From Bacteroidaceae bacterium (GTDB lineage Bacteria > Bacteroidota > Bacteroidia > Bacteroidales > Bacteroidaceae): a stretch of 12,141 nt of DNA. Within the stretch, counting starts at the first letter, position 1, and every line of letters begins with the position of its first letter. This document shows positions 1 to 5,898 of this stretch, in pieces. The position numbers and the translations under genes were made by a program. The notes below the pieces were generated by a model. It was not told where the DNA came from and ran no database searches. It saw only the letters and a program-made list of their open reading frames with translations. The stretch lies in assembly GCA_021443405.1 (NCBI GenBank), contig JABUUA010000041.1, forward strand, positions 6,140 to 18,280, given 5' to 3'.

Positions 1-18
1 GGAACACCGCGGTGTTCC
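1..18. repeat. 18-bp perfect palindrome at the window edge
   Basis: GGAACACCGCGGTGTTCC equals its own reverse complement. It lies downstream of the minus-strand NADAR frame, so it could be part of a terminator hairpin, but it has no loop and no T-tract is visible. Because the window begins exactly with the palindrome, an assembly break at a fold-back is also possible. A second weak hairpin (CTGCGG/CCGCAG around a 7-nt loop) follows at about 32-50. Confidence 0.6.
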
Positions 19-62
19 TCTCCTGTTGTGCTGCGGTTCAGCGCCGCAGATGATGTCGTTCC

Positions 63-626
63 TCAAAACTGCACTCTCTCGCCGAGTATGTAAACGCCGA
101 CGTGGTTGAGGAGCGCAGTGTCGATGGCGGGTTGTGCTGCTTCTTTCAGGCATTGACGGCAGTAGGTTAGAATCTTGCCCACCGCGTTTGCTCCGCACAG
201 ACAGCCGGTTTGGGCGTCTTCTTCTGCCGCCCAGATGGGGTCGTTCTTCACCACCTCCACTATCATTGTTTCGTCGGGCATGGACAGCAAGTGACTGCGA
301 CAGCTTTTGCTCCCGAGGCATTTCTGCCACACGCACCAAAGCATCCATTGATGGCGAAAGGTGGTGTAATCCTTGCGAATCTTCTTCTTGTGCTTCGATT
401 TCTTATAGCGCTTGGCGGCATAATCGCTTGGCGCGCTGAGCACGTCTTTTTGTATCTCAACATTCTCTTCCCCTTCTTCGCTCTATTCGCCGCAGAGATA
501 CAGGAACTCCACTGACTTCCATTCGTGTCCCAGAGCCCGGAAGGGGAAACCGCCTGCCATGTTGCCGATTCGAACCTCTATGCCGTTCGATTCGTCATTT
601 GGCTTGCTGTAGCGCAGGATTTTAGT
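63..626 (-). pseudogene. NADAR-family protein, interrupted by in-frame TAG
   Basis: NADAR proteins (YbiA-like) are small soluble domains of about 150-190 residues; some hydrolyse N-glycosidic bonds of riboflavin-pathway intermediates or ADP-ribose-linked substrates. The family pattern is visible as GNMAGGFPFRALGHEWKSVE at the front and as VEVVKNDPIW, then GANAVGKIL and YCRQCL at the back. The frame is open from 731 down to the TGA at 65-63 except for one TAG at 485-483 between CGE and SEEGEEN. The protein reads sensibly on both sides of it, and a single TGG-to-TAG change would explain it. No ATG, GTG or TTG occurs in this frame before the ATG at 560-558, although homologous-looking sequence (KILRYSKPND) begins near 623. 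If read through from there it would be about 186 residues. The part after the TAG could still start at a GTG at 443 (126 codons), but that would lack the front half of the domain. I read it as a decayed gene; stop-codon recoding is the alternative. It follows the LRR gene on the same strand. Confidence 0.62.
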
Positions 627-709
627 GGTTGCGGGTTGTACGACTCCGTGCGAAGGAGATATTCTGCAACCTCTTGAACCGTTGCTGATGTTGTGATAAC
701 CGAGTTCAT
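578..709 (-). CDS. Possible 43-residue small ORF, function unknown
   Basis: An ATG at 709-707 begins 5 nt after the TAA of the LRR lipoprotein gene and runs 43 codons to a TAG at 580-578. It overlaps the front of the NADAR-like frame in a different phase. The protein begins MNSVITTSATVQEVAEYLLR and continues through NPQPLKSC; I recognise no domain, membrane segment or signal peptide. The tight spacing would permit translational coupling with the upstream gene. It could equally be a chance ORF, or the original start of the NADAR gene separated from it by a frameshift. No canonical -1 slippery heptamer is present where the two frames would join (around CTAAAAT). Confidence 0.3.
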   Translation of the reverse strand: MNSVITTSATVQEVAEYLLRTESYNPQPLKSCATASQMTNRTA

Positions 710-714
710 TCAGA

Positions 715-1761
715 TTAGAAGCCTTCGACGTTCAGGAAATCGCTCCACTTGCTTGTGGCGGCCTTGTAGTTGGCGATGGCGGCCTTGGGCACTTTCAGCT
801 TGCAGGTGGCGGTGGAAACCTTGTTGAACACGGAGCTGCCCAGTGCGGGAGGCGTGGTGTTGAACGAGGTGATTTCGGCGAGTTTTTCGCAACCTGAGAA
901 AGCCTCAGACTCAATGCTCTCAAGCGACTCGCCGAGAGCTACTGCGGTAAGGTTTTTGCAGTTCTGGAAGGCCGATGTGGAAATGGTGAGAACGCAGTTG
1001 GGGACAGTCACCGCCGTGAGGTTGCTGCAGCCGTAGAATGTGCTTGGCATGATGGTGTTGAGCGAGGCAGGCAGCGTCACCGAAGCAAGGTCGGTGCAGT
1101 TGGAGAACGCACTTTGACCCAGGTAAATGACGGAAGCAGGCAGAACGACCGTGGCCAGTTGGCTGCAGTCACGGAACGCCATGTCGCCGATTTCAGTAAC
1201 CGTGTTGGGAATGGTCACCGAGGTGAGGCTGTAGCAGTTGTAGAATGCTGAGTTTCCGAGACTTGTAACGCCGGTGGGGATGACTACCGACTTCAGGTTG
1301 CCGCAGTGGCAGAACGCGCCGTCGTCGATGGTGGTGAGCGACTTGGGAAGGCTCAGTGCGGCAAGGCTTCGGCAGCTGTTGAAAGCATCTTGGCCTATCT
1401 CTTTGATAGATTGGCCGAACTCCACCGAGGTCATCTTCTCGCAACCGGCAAAAGCGTCGTCGCCAATCTTGGTCACGCGGTAGATTCTGCCCTCGTGCAT
1501 GATGGCGGCGGGAACGATGAATCCGCCGTTGTAAGACTTCTTGTCCACCAGTTTGGTGGTTCCGGTCACCTCGGCCGTGAATTCAGAGAACGAGGTGATT
1601 TGGTAGGTCAGGCTGGTTCCTTCGAGCTGGCCGTCCACGTCGGTCGAGGCCTTCACCTCTTCGGTGATTTTGTTGCCGTTGGTGGTTTCGTCGTCGTCGC
1701 TGCACGACCAGAACGAGAGTGCTCCTACGAAGGCGCACAATAGTAAAAATTTCTGTTTCAT
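715..1761 (-). CDS. BspA-like leucine-rich-repeat surface lipoprotein
   Basis: The 348-residue protein starts with a lipoprotein signal peptide (hydrophobic residues 5-17) ending at Cys20. The residues before the cysteine (FWSC) are a loose lipobox. SDDDE directly after Cys20 resembles the acidic lipoprotein export signal that sends Bacteroidetes lipoproteins to the outer face of the outer membrane. A linker and short beta-rich segment (about 30-95) lead into nine LRR_5 (BspA/TpLRR-type) units of about 23 residues. Each has the signature xIGxxAFxxC, for example KIGDDAFAGC at 98-107, EIGDMAFRDC and TISTSAFQNC. A C-terminal cap (LKVPKAAIANYKAATSKW... NVEGF) is typical of the end of such proteins, so the gene looks complete. 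Family members bind host proteins, extracellular matrix or other bacteria, but the ligand cannot be read from sequence. It is transcribed divergently from the rlmL-like operon. Confidence 0.9.
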   Translation of the reverse strand: MKQKFLLLCAFVGALSFWSCSDDDETTNGNKITEEVKASTDVDGQLEGTSLTYQITSFSEFTAEVTGTTKLVDKKSYNGGFIVPAAIMHEGRIYRVTKIGDDAFAGCEKMTSVEFGQSIKEIGQDAFNSCRSLAALSLPKSLTTIDDGAFCHCGNLKSVVIPTGVTSLGNSAFYNCYSLTSVTIPNTVTEIGDMAFRDCSQLATVVLPASVIYLGQSAFSNCTDLASVTLPASLNTIMPSTFYGCSNLTAVTVPNCVLTISTSAFQNCKNLTAVALGESLESIESEAFSGCEKLAEITSFNTTPPALGSSVFNKVSTATCKLKVPKAAIANYKAATSKWSDFLNVEGF

Positions 1762-1778
1762 ATCAGTTTGTATTTTAA

Positions 1779-1835
1779 TTAGTTGTCATTGCCTTGGGCG
1801 GTTCTGTCGTCTGCGCAACGACCCCGTTGCCACAT
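1779..1835 (-). promoter_or_regulatory. Leader with 18-codon upstream ORF and hairpin
   Basis: The leader of the LRR gene carries an ATG at 1835-1833 followed by 17 sense codons (MWQRGRCADDRTAQGNDN) and TAA at 1781-1779, 17 nt before the lipoprotein ATG. A 6-bp hairpin (GCAACG, loop ACCC, CGTTGC; 1815-1830) sits inside this ORF. If transcription begins just below the -7 element at 1849-1856, the upstream ATG is only a few nucleotides from the 5' end. A regulatory role is inference. The stretch before the lipoprotein start is A/T-rich, as usual for Bacteroidetes translation starts. Confidence 0.35.
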
Positions 1836-1848
1836 GGTTATCTGCCGA

Positions 1849-1856
1849 CAAAGTTA
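1849..1856 (-). promoter_or_regulatory. Candidate -7 element for the LRR lipoprotein gene
   Basis: The minus strand reads TAACTTTG, matching the Bacteroidetes -7 consensus TAnnTTTG. It would give a 5' leader of about 80 nt. No good -33 TTTG is present at the expected 19-21 nt upstream; the first unit of the 22-bp repeat array begins there instead. Confidence 0.5.
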
Positions 1857-1868
1857 CGGAATAAATTT

Positions 1869-2000
1869 GAAAACGTGCGCATGTAGAGGGAAAAATGTGC
1901 AGAAGTGCCGGTTGAGACGTGCGGACGAGTGAGCTGAAACGTGCGGACGAGTGAGCTGAAACGTGCGGACGTGTGGGTCGAGACGTGCGGATGAGTAGTC
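1869..2000. repeat. Array of about six degenerate 22-bp tandem repeats
   Basis: Units start near 1869, 1891, 1914, 1936, 1958 and 1980, each 21-23 bp. The best-conserved core is ACGTGCGGACGAGTGAGCT (units 3 and 4). The outer units keep the ACGTGCG/ATGTGCA part and drift elsewhere. There are no spacers, so it is not a CRISPR array. It lies between the two divergent promoters and abuts the minus-strand -7 element. It could be a regulator-binding array, a structured leader element or neutral satellite sequence. Confidence 0.8.
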
Positions 2001-2010
2001 GAAAGCCAGC

Positions 2011-2027
2011 TGTTACATTTTATAACA
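2011..2027. promoter_or_regulatory. Inverted repeat TGTTA-N7-TAACA, possible operator
   Basis: A 17-bp interrupted palindrome lies about 30 bp upstream of the -33 element of the rlmL-like promoter. It has the size and symmetry of a dimeric regulator site. No regulator is identifiable, and an inverted repeat this short can arise by chance in A/T-rich DNA. Confidence 0.3.
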
Positions 2028-2041
2028 CACCTGAGACCCGA

Positions 2042-2061
2042 AAAATAAATATATTTATTTT
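2042..2061. repeat. 20-bp perfect A/T palindrome overlapping the -33 element
   Basis: AAAATAAATATATTTATTTT equals its reverse complement and overlaps TTTG at 2059-2062. It may be an upstream A/T-rich promoter element or an operator whose occupation would block the -33 contact. It stands out against the GC-rich surroundings. Confidence 0.6.
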
Positions 2062-2089
2062 GTAATCTCTCGGCTTCTTTGTATCTTTG
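2059..2089 (+). promoter_or_regulatory. Bacteroidetes-type promoter for the rlmL-like operon
   Basis: TTTG at 2059-2062 is followed by exactly 19 bp and then TATCTTTG at 2082-2089, a close match to the Bacteroidetes primary-sigma consensus TTTG-N19-TAnnTTTG. Transcription would start near 2095, leaving a leader of about a dozen nucleotides before the ATG at 2109. This also rules out the TTG at 2079 as the translation start. Confidence 0.8.
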
Positions 2090-2108
2090 CACATTATTAC
2101 GAAAACGG

Positions 2109-3728
2109 ATGAAGGAATTTGAAATGATTGCCAAGACCTTCCAGGGACTGGAAGGCATACTGGCCGAGGAGTTGACCCAGCTGGGCGCTAACAACATAGA
2201 AATCGGGCGCCGGGTGGTCTCATATACTGGCGACAAGGAGTTGCTCTACCGCAGCAACTTCGCCTTGCGCACCGCCATCAAGATACTGAAACCCATCAAG
2301 CATTTCCACGCCACGAGCGCCGACGAGGTCTATGAAGCCGTGAAGGCCATCGACTGGACCGACTATCTCTCCAACGACGTGACCTTTGCCGTCGATTCGG
2401 TGGTCTTCAGCACCGAGTTCCGCCACAGCAAGTTCGTGGCTTACAAGGTGAAGGACGCCATCGTGGACCAGTTCCGGGAGAAGACCGGCGACCGCCCCAA
2501 CATCAGCGTTTCGAACCCCGACCTGCAGCTCCACATCCATGTGGCCGAGTACGACTGCACCCTCTCCCTCGACTCCAGCGGCGAGAGTCTGCACCGCCGC
2601 GGCTACCGGCAGGAGGCTGTGGAAGCCCCTCTCAACGAGGTGCTGGCCGCCGGCATTATCCTGATGACCGGATGGCGGGGCGAGAAAGACTTCATCGACC
2701 CCATGTGCGGCTCCGGTACTCTGCCCATAGAGGCCGCCCTCATCGCCAAGAACATTGCACCCGGCGTCTATCGCAAAGGCTATGCCTTTGAGAAGTGGGC
2801 CGACTTCGACGCCGAACTGTTCGAGCGCGTCTATAACGACGACTCGCAGGAACGCGAGTTCACCCACAAGATTTACGGCTACGACAACAACCGCGAGGCC
2901 GTGGCCCTGTCCACCCGCAACGTGAAGGCCGCCGGTCTGAGCGGCGACGTCAGCATCGAGTTCCAGGACTTCGCCGACTTCCGCCAGCCCGCCGAGCCCG
3001 CGCTGATGGTCACCAACCCCCCTTACGGCGAGCGCATCTCGTCGCCCGACCTGCTCGGCCTCTACAAGATGATTGGTCAGCAGCTCAAGCATCAGTTCCA
3101 GGACAACGAAGCCTGGGTGCTCAGTTACCGCGAGGAGTGCATCGAGGCCATCGGGCTGAAACCCTCGCTCAAGACGCCCCTCTACAACGGAGCCTTGGAG
3201 TGCGAACTGCGCAAATATCAGTTGTTCAGCGGCAAGTATGCCGACGCGCGGGCCGAAGGCCGTGAGATAAAGTCGGACGACGACCGCAAGCAGATGGCTC
3301 AGAAACACCGCTTCAAGGAGCGCCGCAATTTTAAGCAGGGCCTCGACGAGAGCGACGAGGAGTTCGAGGCTCGCTTCGAGCGCCGTCCGCGCCACTTCGG
3401 CGATGGCGACGACGACCGCCGCGGTTACCGCCGTCAGCAGGGCGAGCGACGAGAGTTCCGCCGCGATGGCGACCGCCGTGACTTCCAGCGCGATGGCGAC
3501 CGACGCAATTTCCGAGGCCGTGACCGTCGCAACGACGGCGACCGCCGCGACTTCAAACGTGACGGAGAGCGCCGCGACTTTGGCAAGAAGGGCGACTTCA
3601 AGCGCGATGGCGACCGCCGCGATTTCGGCAAGAAAGGCGAATACAACGACCGCCGCGAGCGTCAGGAAGAGCGCCGACGCGCCTTTGGCGGCAAGCGAGA
3701 TTTCAAGGACCGCCGCCATGACGACTAA
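2109..3728 (+). CDS. rlmL: 23S rRNA guanine-N2 methyltransferase, RlmL-like
   Basis: This is a THUMP-domain, SAM-dependent RNA methyltransferase of 539 residues, corresponding to the N-terminal (RlmL) half of E. coli RlmKL, which makes m2G2445 in 23S rRNA. The N-terminus (MIAKTFQGLEGILAEEL from residue 6) and the following THUMP region bind RNA. The catalytic Rossmann domain has the SAM-binding motif DPMCGSGTLP at 197-206 and the target-base motif NPPYGERI at 303-310. From about residue 432 to the end the protein becomes a highly charged repetitive tail (RRDFKRDGDRR, RGRDRR), probably disordered and RNA-binding. It is more elaborate than the enzyme core requires. The start at 2109 is chosen because the promoter lies just upstream and MKEFEMIAKTF fits the family's usual start. 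The end overlaps the next gene by 11 nt. The exact target base is inferred from the family. Confidence 0.9.
   Translation: MKEFEMIAKTFQGLEGILAEELTQLGANNIEIGRRVVSYTGDKELLYRSNFALRTAIKILKPIKHFHATSADEVYEAVKAIDWTDYLSNDVTFAVDSVVFSTEFRHSKFVAYKVKDAIVDQFREKTGDRPNISVSNPDLQLHIHVAEYDCTLSLDSSGESLHRRGYRQEAVEAPLNEVLAAGIILMTGWRGEKDFIDPMCGSGTLPIEAALIAKNIAPGVYRKGYAFEKWADFDAELFERVYNDDSQEREFTHKIYGYDNNREAVALSTRNVKAAGLSGDVSIEFQDFADFRQPAEPALMVTNPPYGERISSPDLLGLYKMIGQQLKHQFQDNEAWVLSYREECIEAIGLKPSLKTPLYNGALECELRKYQLFSGKYADARAEGREIKSDDDRKQMAQKHRFKERRNFKQGLDESDEEFEARFERRPRHFGDGDDDRRGYRRQQGERREFRRDGDRRDFQRDGDRRNFRGRDRRNDGDRRDFKRDGERRDFGKKGDFKRDGDRRDFGKKGEYNDRRERQEERRRAFGGKRDFKDRRHDD
3400..3720 (+). repeat. Low-complexity repeats coding the RGG/RDGDRR tail
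   Basis: Near-repeats built on GCGATGGCGACCGCCG recur here and encode RDGDRRDF-type units at the end of the methyltransferase. The composition keeps other frames open on both strands, which creates long spurious ORFs and makes the following peptidase frame appear 105 codons too long at its 5' end. Such arrays can gain or lose units by slippage in multiples of three. Confidence 0.75.
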
Positions 3729-5868
3729 ATTCCTGACCCTCCTGATGACGCTGACGATGGGCACCGCCGCCCCCGCCCAGAAACTGCTGACGCTGGAAGA
3801 CGTAATGTCCGGCGGCAACAACTGGCAGAATCTTCGTCCCGCGACGCTGCAGGCCACGTGGTGGGGCAACACCCTCGTGCAGACCACCCCCGACGAGGCC
3901 AAGGACGCTCTCACGGGCGCAACCCTCGTGACCGTGGAGCAAATCAACGACATCGTGGGCGAGAAGGCCGTGCGCAACGGTCATTACCTCACCTTCCCCG
4001 AGGCGGGACAACCGCTCGTGATGGTGAAAGCGACCGCCAAGCAGTGGCTCGTCGATTGGCAAAAGCGGCAGGTGGTGTGGCAACAAGCCATCCCCGACGG
4101 CTCCGCTCATCACGACCTCTCCGCCGCCCGTCACTTGGCTTACACCATGCAGGGCAACCTCGGCGTGGTGACGGCCGACGGCGAAGTGCGCGCAGTCACC
4201 ACCGATGGCTCGACGGACAGCAGCGACGCCATCGTTTACGGACAGAGCGTCCACCGCAACGAGTTCGGCATCGACAAGGGAACTTTCTGGAGTCCCGACG
4301 GCCAGCACTTGGCTTTCTACCGCATGGATCAGTCGATGGTCCCCAGCTATCCGCAGGTCGATATCAGCCAGCGCATCGCCACGGCCTACACCGACCGCTA
4401 TCCGATGGCCGGCGAGGCCAGTCACCACGTCGGCGTGGGCATTTACCACGTCGCCACGGGACAGACCACCTGGCTGCAGTTGGTGGGCGAGAAGGACGAC
4501 TACCACACCAATCTTTCGTGGTCGCCCGACGGCTCCACGCTCTACATCTTCGAGCTCAACCGCGACCAGAATCACCTCCGCCTTGTGGCCTACGACGTTC
4601 AGACGGGAGCCGTCAAGCGGCAGATTCTTGAGGAGCGCCACCCCAAATATGTGGAGCCCGAACATCCGCTCACCTTTCTTCCGTGGGACGACAGCAAGGC
4701 CGTGATGCAGAGTCAGCGCGACGGCTACAACCACCTCTACTTGCTCGACCTCAAGACCGCGAGTCTCACGCAGCTCACCAACGGGCCGTGGGTGGTGGAG
4801 GAACTGCTCGGCTTCAACCGCAAGGCCCGCACGCTCATCTATCGGAGCAACGAGAAGCACCCGCTGACGAGCGCCGTCTGGAGCGTGACGCTCCGCGGAA
4901 AACGAACGTTGCTGAGCACGGCCGACGGAGTTCATGCCGCCCGACTCAGCGCCGACGGCAGTCAGTTTGTGGACTACTACACGTCGCCCACCGTCCCGCG
5001 CAGCATCAACCTCGTGAGCACGACCGGCGGAACGACCCAAAATCTCCTTACGGCCACCGACCCTTGGGCCGAGCAAGGCTATGCCATTCCCGAAATAACG
5101 AGCGGCAGCATCAAGGCGGCCGACGGAACTACCGACCTCTTCTTCCGCATGGTGAAGCCCATCGGCTTCGACGCAACCAAGCAATATCCCGCGGTCGTCT
5201 ATGTCTATGGCGGTCCGCACGCCCACAACGTGGAGGCTTCGTGGCATTGGGGACTGCGCGGCTGGGAGGCCTATATGGCCACGAAAGGTTTTCTCGTGTT
5301 CGTGCTCGACAACCGAGGGTCCAACCGTCGTGGGCGTGACTTCGAGCAGGCGACCTTCCGCCACCTCGGCGACGAGGAGATGAAGGACCAGATGCAAGGC
5401 GTCGCCTATTTGCAATCGTTGCCTTATGTCGATAGCAACCGACTGGGCGTCCACGGCTGGTCGTTCGGCGGTTTCATGACCACCAACCTGATGTGCACTT
5501 ACCCCGACGCCTTCAAGGTGGGCGTGGCCGGCGGACCGGTCATCGACTGGAAATACTACGAGGTGATGTACGGCGAGCGTTACATGGACACTCCCCAGCA
5601 GAACCCCGAGGGCTATCGGCAGAGTTCGCTGCTCCCCAAGGCCGGACAACTGAAGGGTCGTCTGCAAATCATCTTCGGCTACAACGACCCCACCTGTGTG
5701 CCGCAGCACACACTGTCGTTCGTCCGTGCCTGTGCCGATGCCGGCACACAACCCGACCTCTTCCTTTATCCGGGCGACGGACACAACATGTTCGGCCGCG
5801 ACCAGATTCATCTGCACGAGCGCATTACCCGCTATTTCATGGATTTCCTTGCGCCCGTCGCCCCGTAA
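3718..5868 (+). CDS. S9B dipeptidyl peptidase IV-like periplasmic serine peptidase
   Basis: DPP IV-type enzymes release X-Pro (or X-Ala) dipeptides from peptide N-termini and serve peptide use in asaccharolytic or mixed-diet Bacteroidetes. The 716-residue protein begins with a signal peptide (MTTKFLTLLMTLTMGTAAPAQ), so it is exported to the periplasm or outer membrane. An N-terminal beta-propeller (about 60-460) contains the family motif WSPDGQHLAFYRMDQS and the NEFGI segment, where DPP IV carries its substrate-amine glutamates. The C-terminal alpha/beta hydrolase domain has GWSFGG with nucleophile Ser582, Asp657 in GYNDPTCVPQHT and His689 in GDGHNM, so the triad is complete. The ATG at 3718 is chosen because it gives a clean signal peptide directly; the frame extends upstream only through the repeat tail of the preceding gene. 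It overlaps that gene by 11 nt, and purD follows after 30 nt. Exact dipeptide specificity is inferred. Confidence 0.88.
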   Translation: MTTKFLTLLMTLTMGTAAPAQKLLTLEDVMSGGNNWQNLRPATLQATWWGNTLVQTTPDEAKDALTGATLVTVEQINDIVGEKAVRNGHYLTFPEAGQPLVMVKATAKQWLVDWQKRQVVWQQAIPDGSAHHDLSAARHLAYTMQGNLGVVTADGEVRAVTTDGSTDSSDAIVYGQSVHRNEFGIDKGTFWSPDGQHLAFYRMDQSMVPSYPQVDISQRIATAYTDRYPMAGEASHHVGVGIYHVATGQTTWLQLVGEKDDYHTNLSWSPDGSTLYIFELNRDQNHLRLVAYDVQTGAVKRQILEERHPKYVEPEHPLTFLPWDDSKAVMQSQRDGYNHLYLLDLKTASLTQLTNGPWVVEELLGFNRKARTLIYRSNEKHPLTSAVWSVTLRGKRTLLSTADGVHAARLSADGSQFVDYYTSPTVPRSINLVSTTGGTTQNLLTATDPWAEQGYAIPEITSGSIKAADGTTDLFFRMVKPIGFDATKQYPAVVYVYGGPHAHNVEASWHWGLRGWEAYMATKGFLVFVLDNRGSNRRGRDFEQATFRHLGDEEMKDQMQGVAYLQSLPYVDSNRLGVHGWSFGGFMTTNLMCTYPDAFKVGVAGGPVIDWKYYEVMYGERYMDTPQQNPEGYRQSSLLPKAGQLKGRLQIIFGYNDPTCVPQHTLSFVRACADAGTQPDLFLYPGDGHNMFGRDQIHLHERITRYFMDFLAPVAP

Positions 5869-5898
5869 AATCAGCAAACAACTAAAAACCAACATACA

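Larger units (their letters stand above)
1762..2108. other. Divergent intergenic region, contents
   Basis: This 347-bp gap between the LRR and rlmL-like starts holds, in order, the LRR leader with a short upstream ORF and hairpin, a minus-strand -7 element, the 22-bp repeat array and an inverted repeat TGTTA-N7-TAACA (2011-2027). These are followed by a 20-bp A/T palindrome (2042-2061) and the plus-strand promoter. I see no convincing protein gene in it. Confidence 0.8.

Noticed and set aside
567..576. tRNA T-arm-like GGTTCGAATC on the minus strand
   Set aside because: The flanks do not pair into a T-stem and no acceptor or anticodon arm is present; it encodes part of the NADAR-like protein.
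615..630. Programmed -1 frameshift joining the 43-codon ORF to the NADAR frame
   Set aside because: No X-XXY-YYZ heptamer or strong downstream stem is visible at the switch region.
1869..2000. CRISPR array
   Set aside because: Units are directly adjacent, with no unique spacers and no cas genes nearby.
2079..2108. Upstream TTG start for the rlmL-like gene
   Set aside because: It lies within the -7 region of the promoter, so it would not be in the transcript; ATG at 2109 fits the family.
1838..2236. 132-codon minus-strand ORF through the repeat array
   Set aside because: It is antisense to the rlmL start and crosses both promoters; its sequence is the 22-bp repeats in translation.
3403..3717. 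N-terminal extension of the S9 peptidase by 105 residues
   Set aside because: This is the repeat tail of the preceding gene read in another frame; ATG at 3718 starts directly at a signal peptide.
2220..3977. 585-codon minus-strand ORF opposite the rlmL-like gene
   Set aside because: It is antisense to a clear methyltransferase and part of the peptidase; Ala/Val/Leu-rich composition is the usual mirror of GC-rich codon use.
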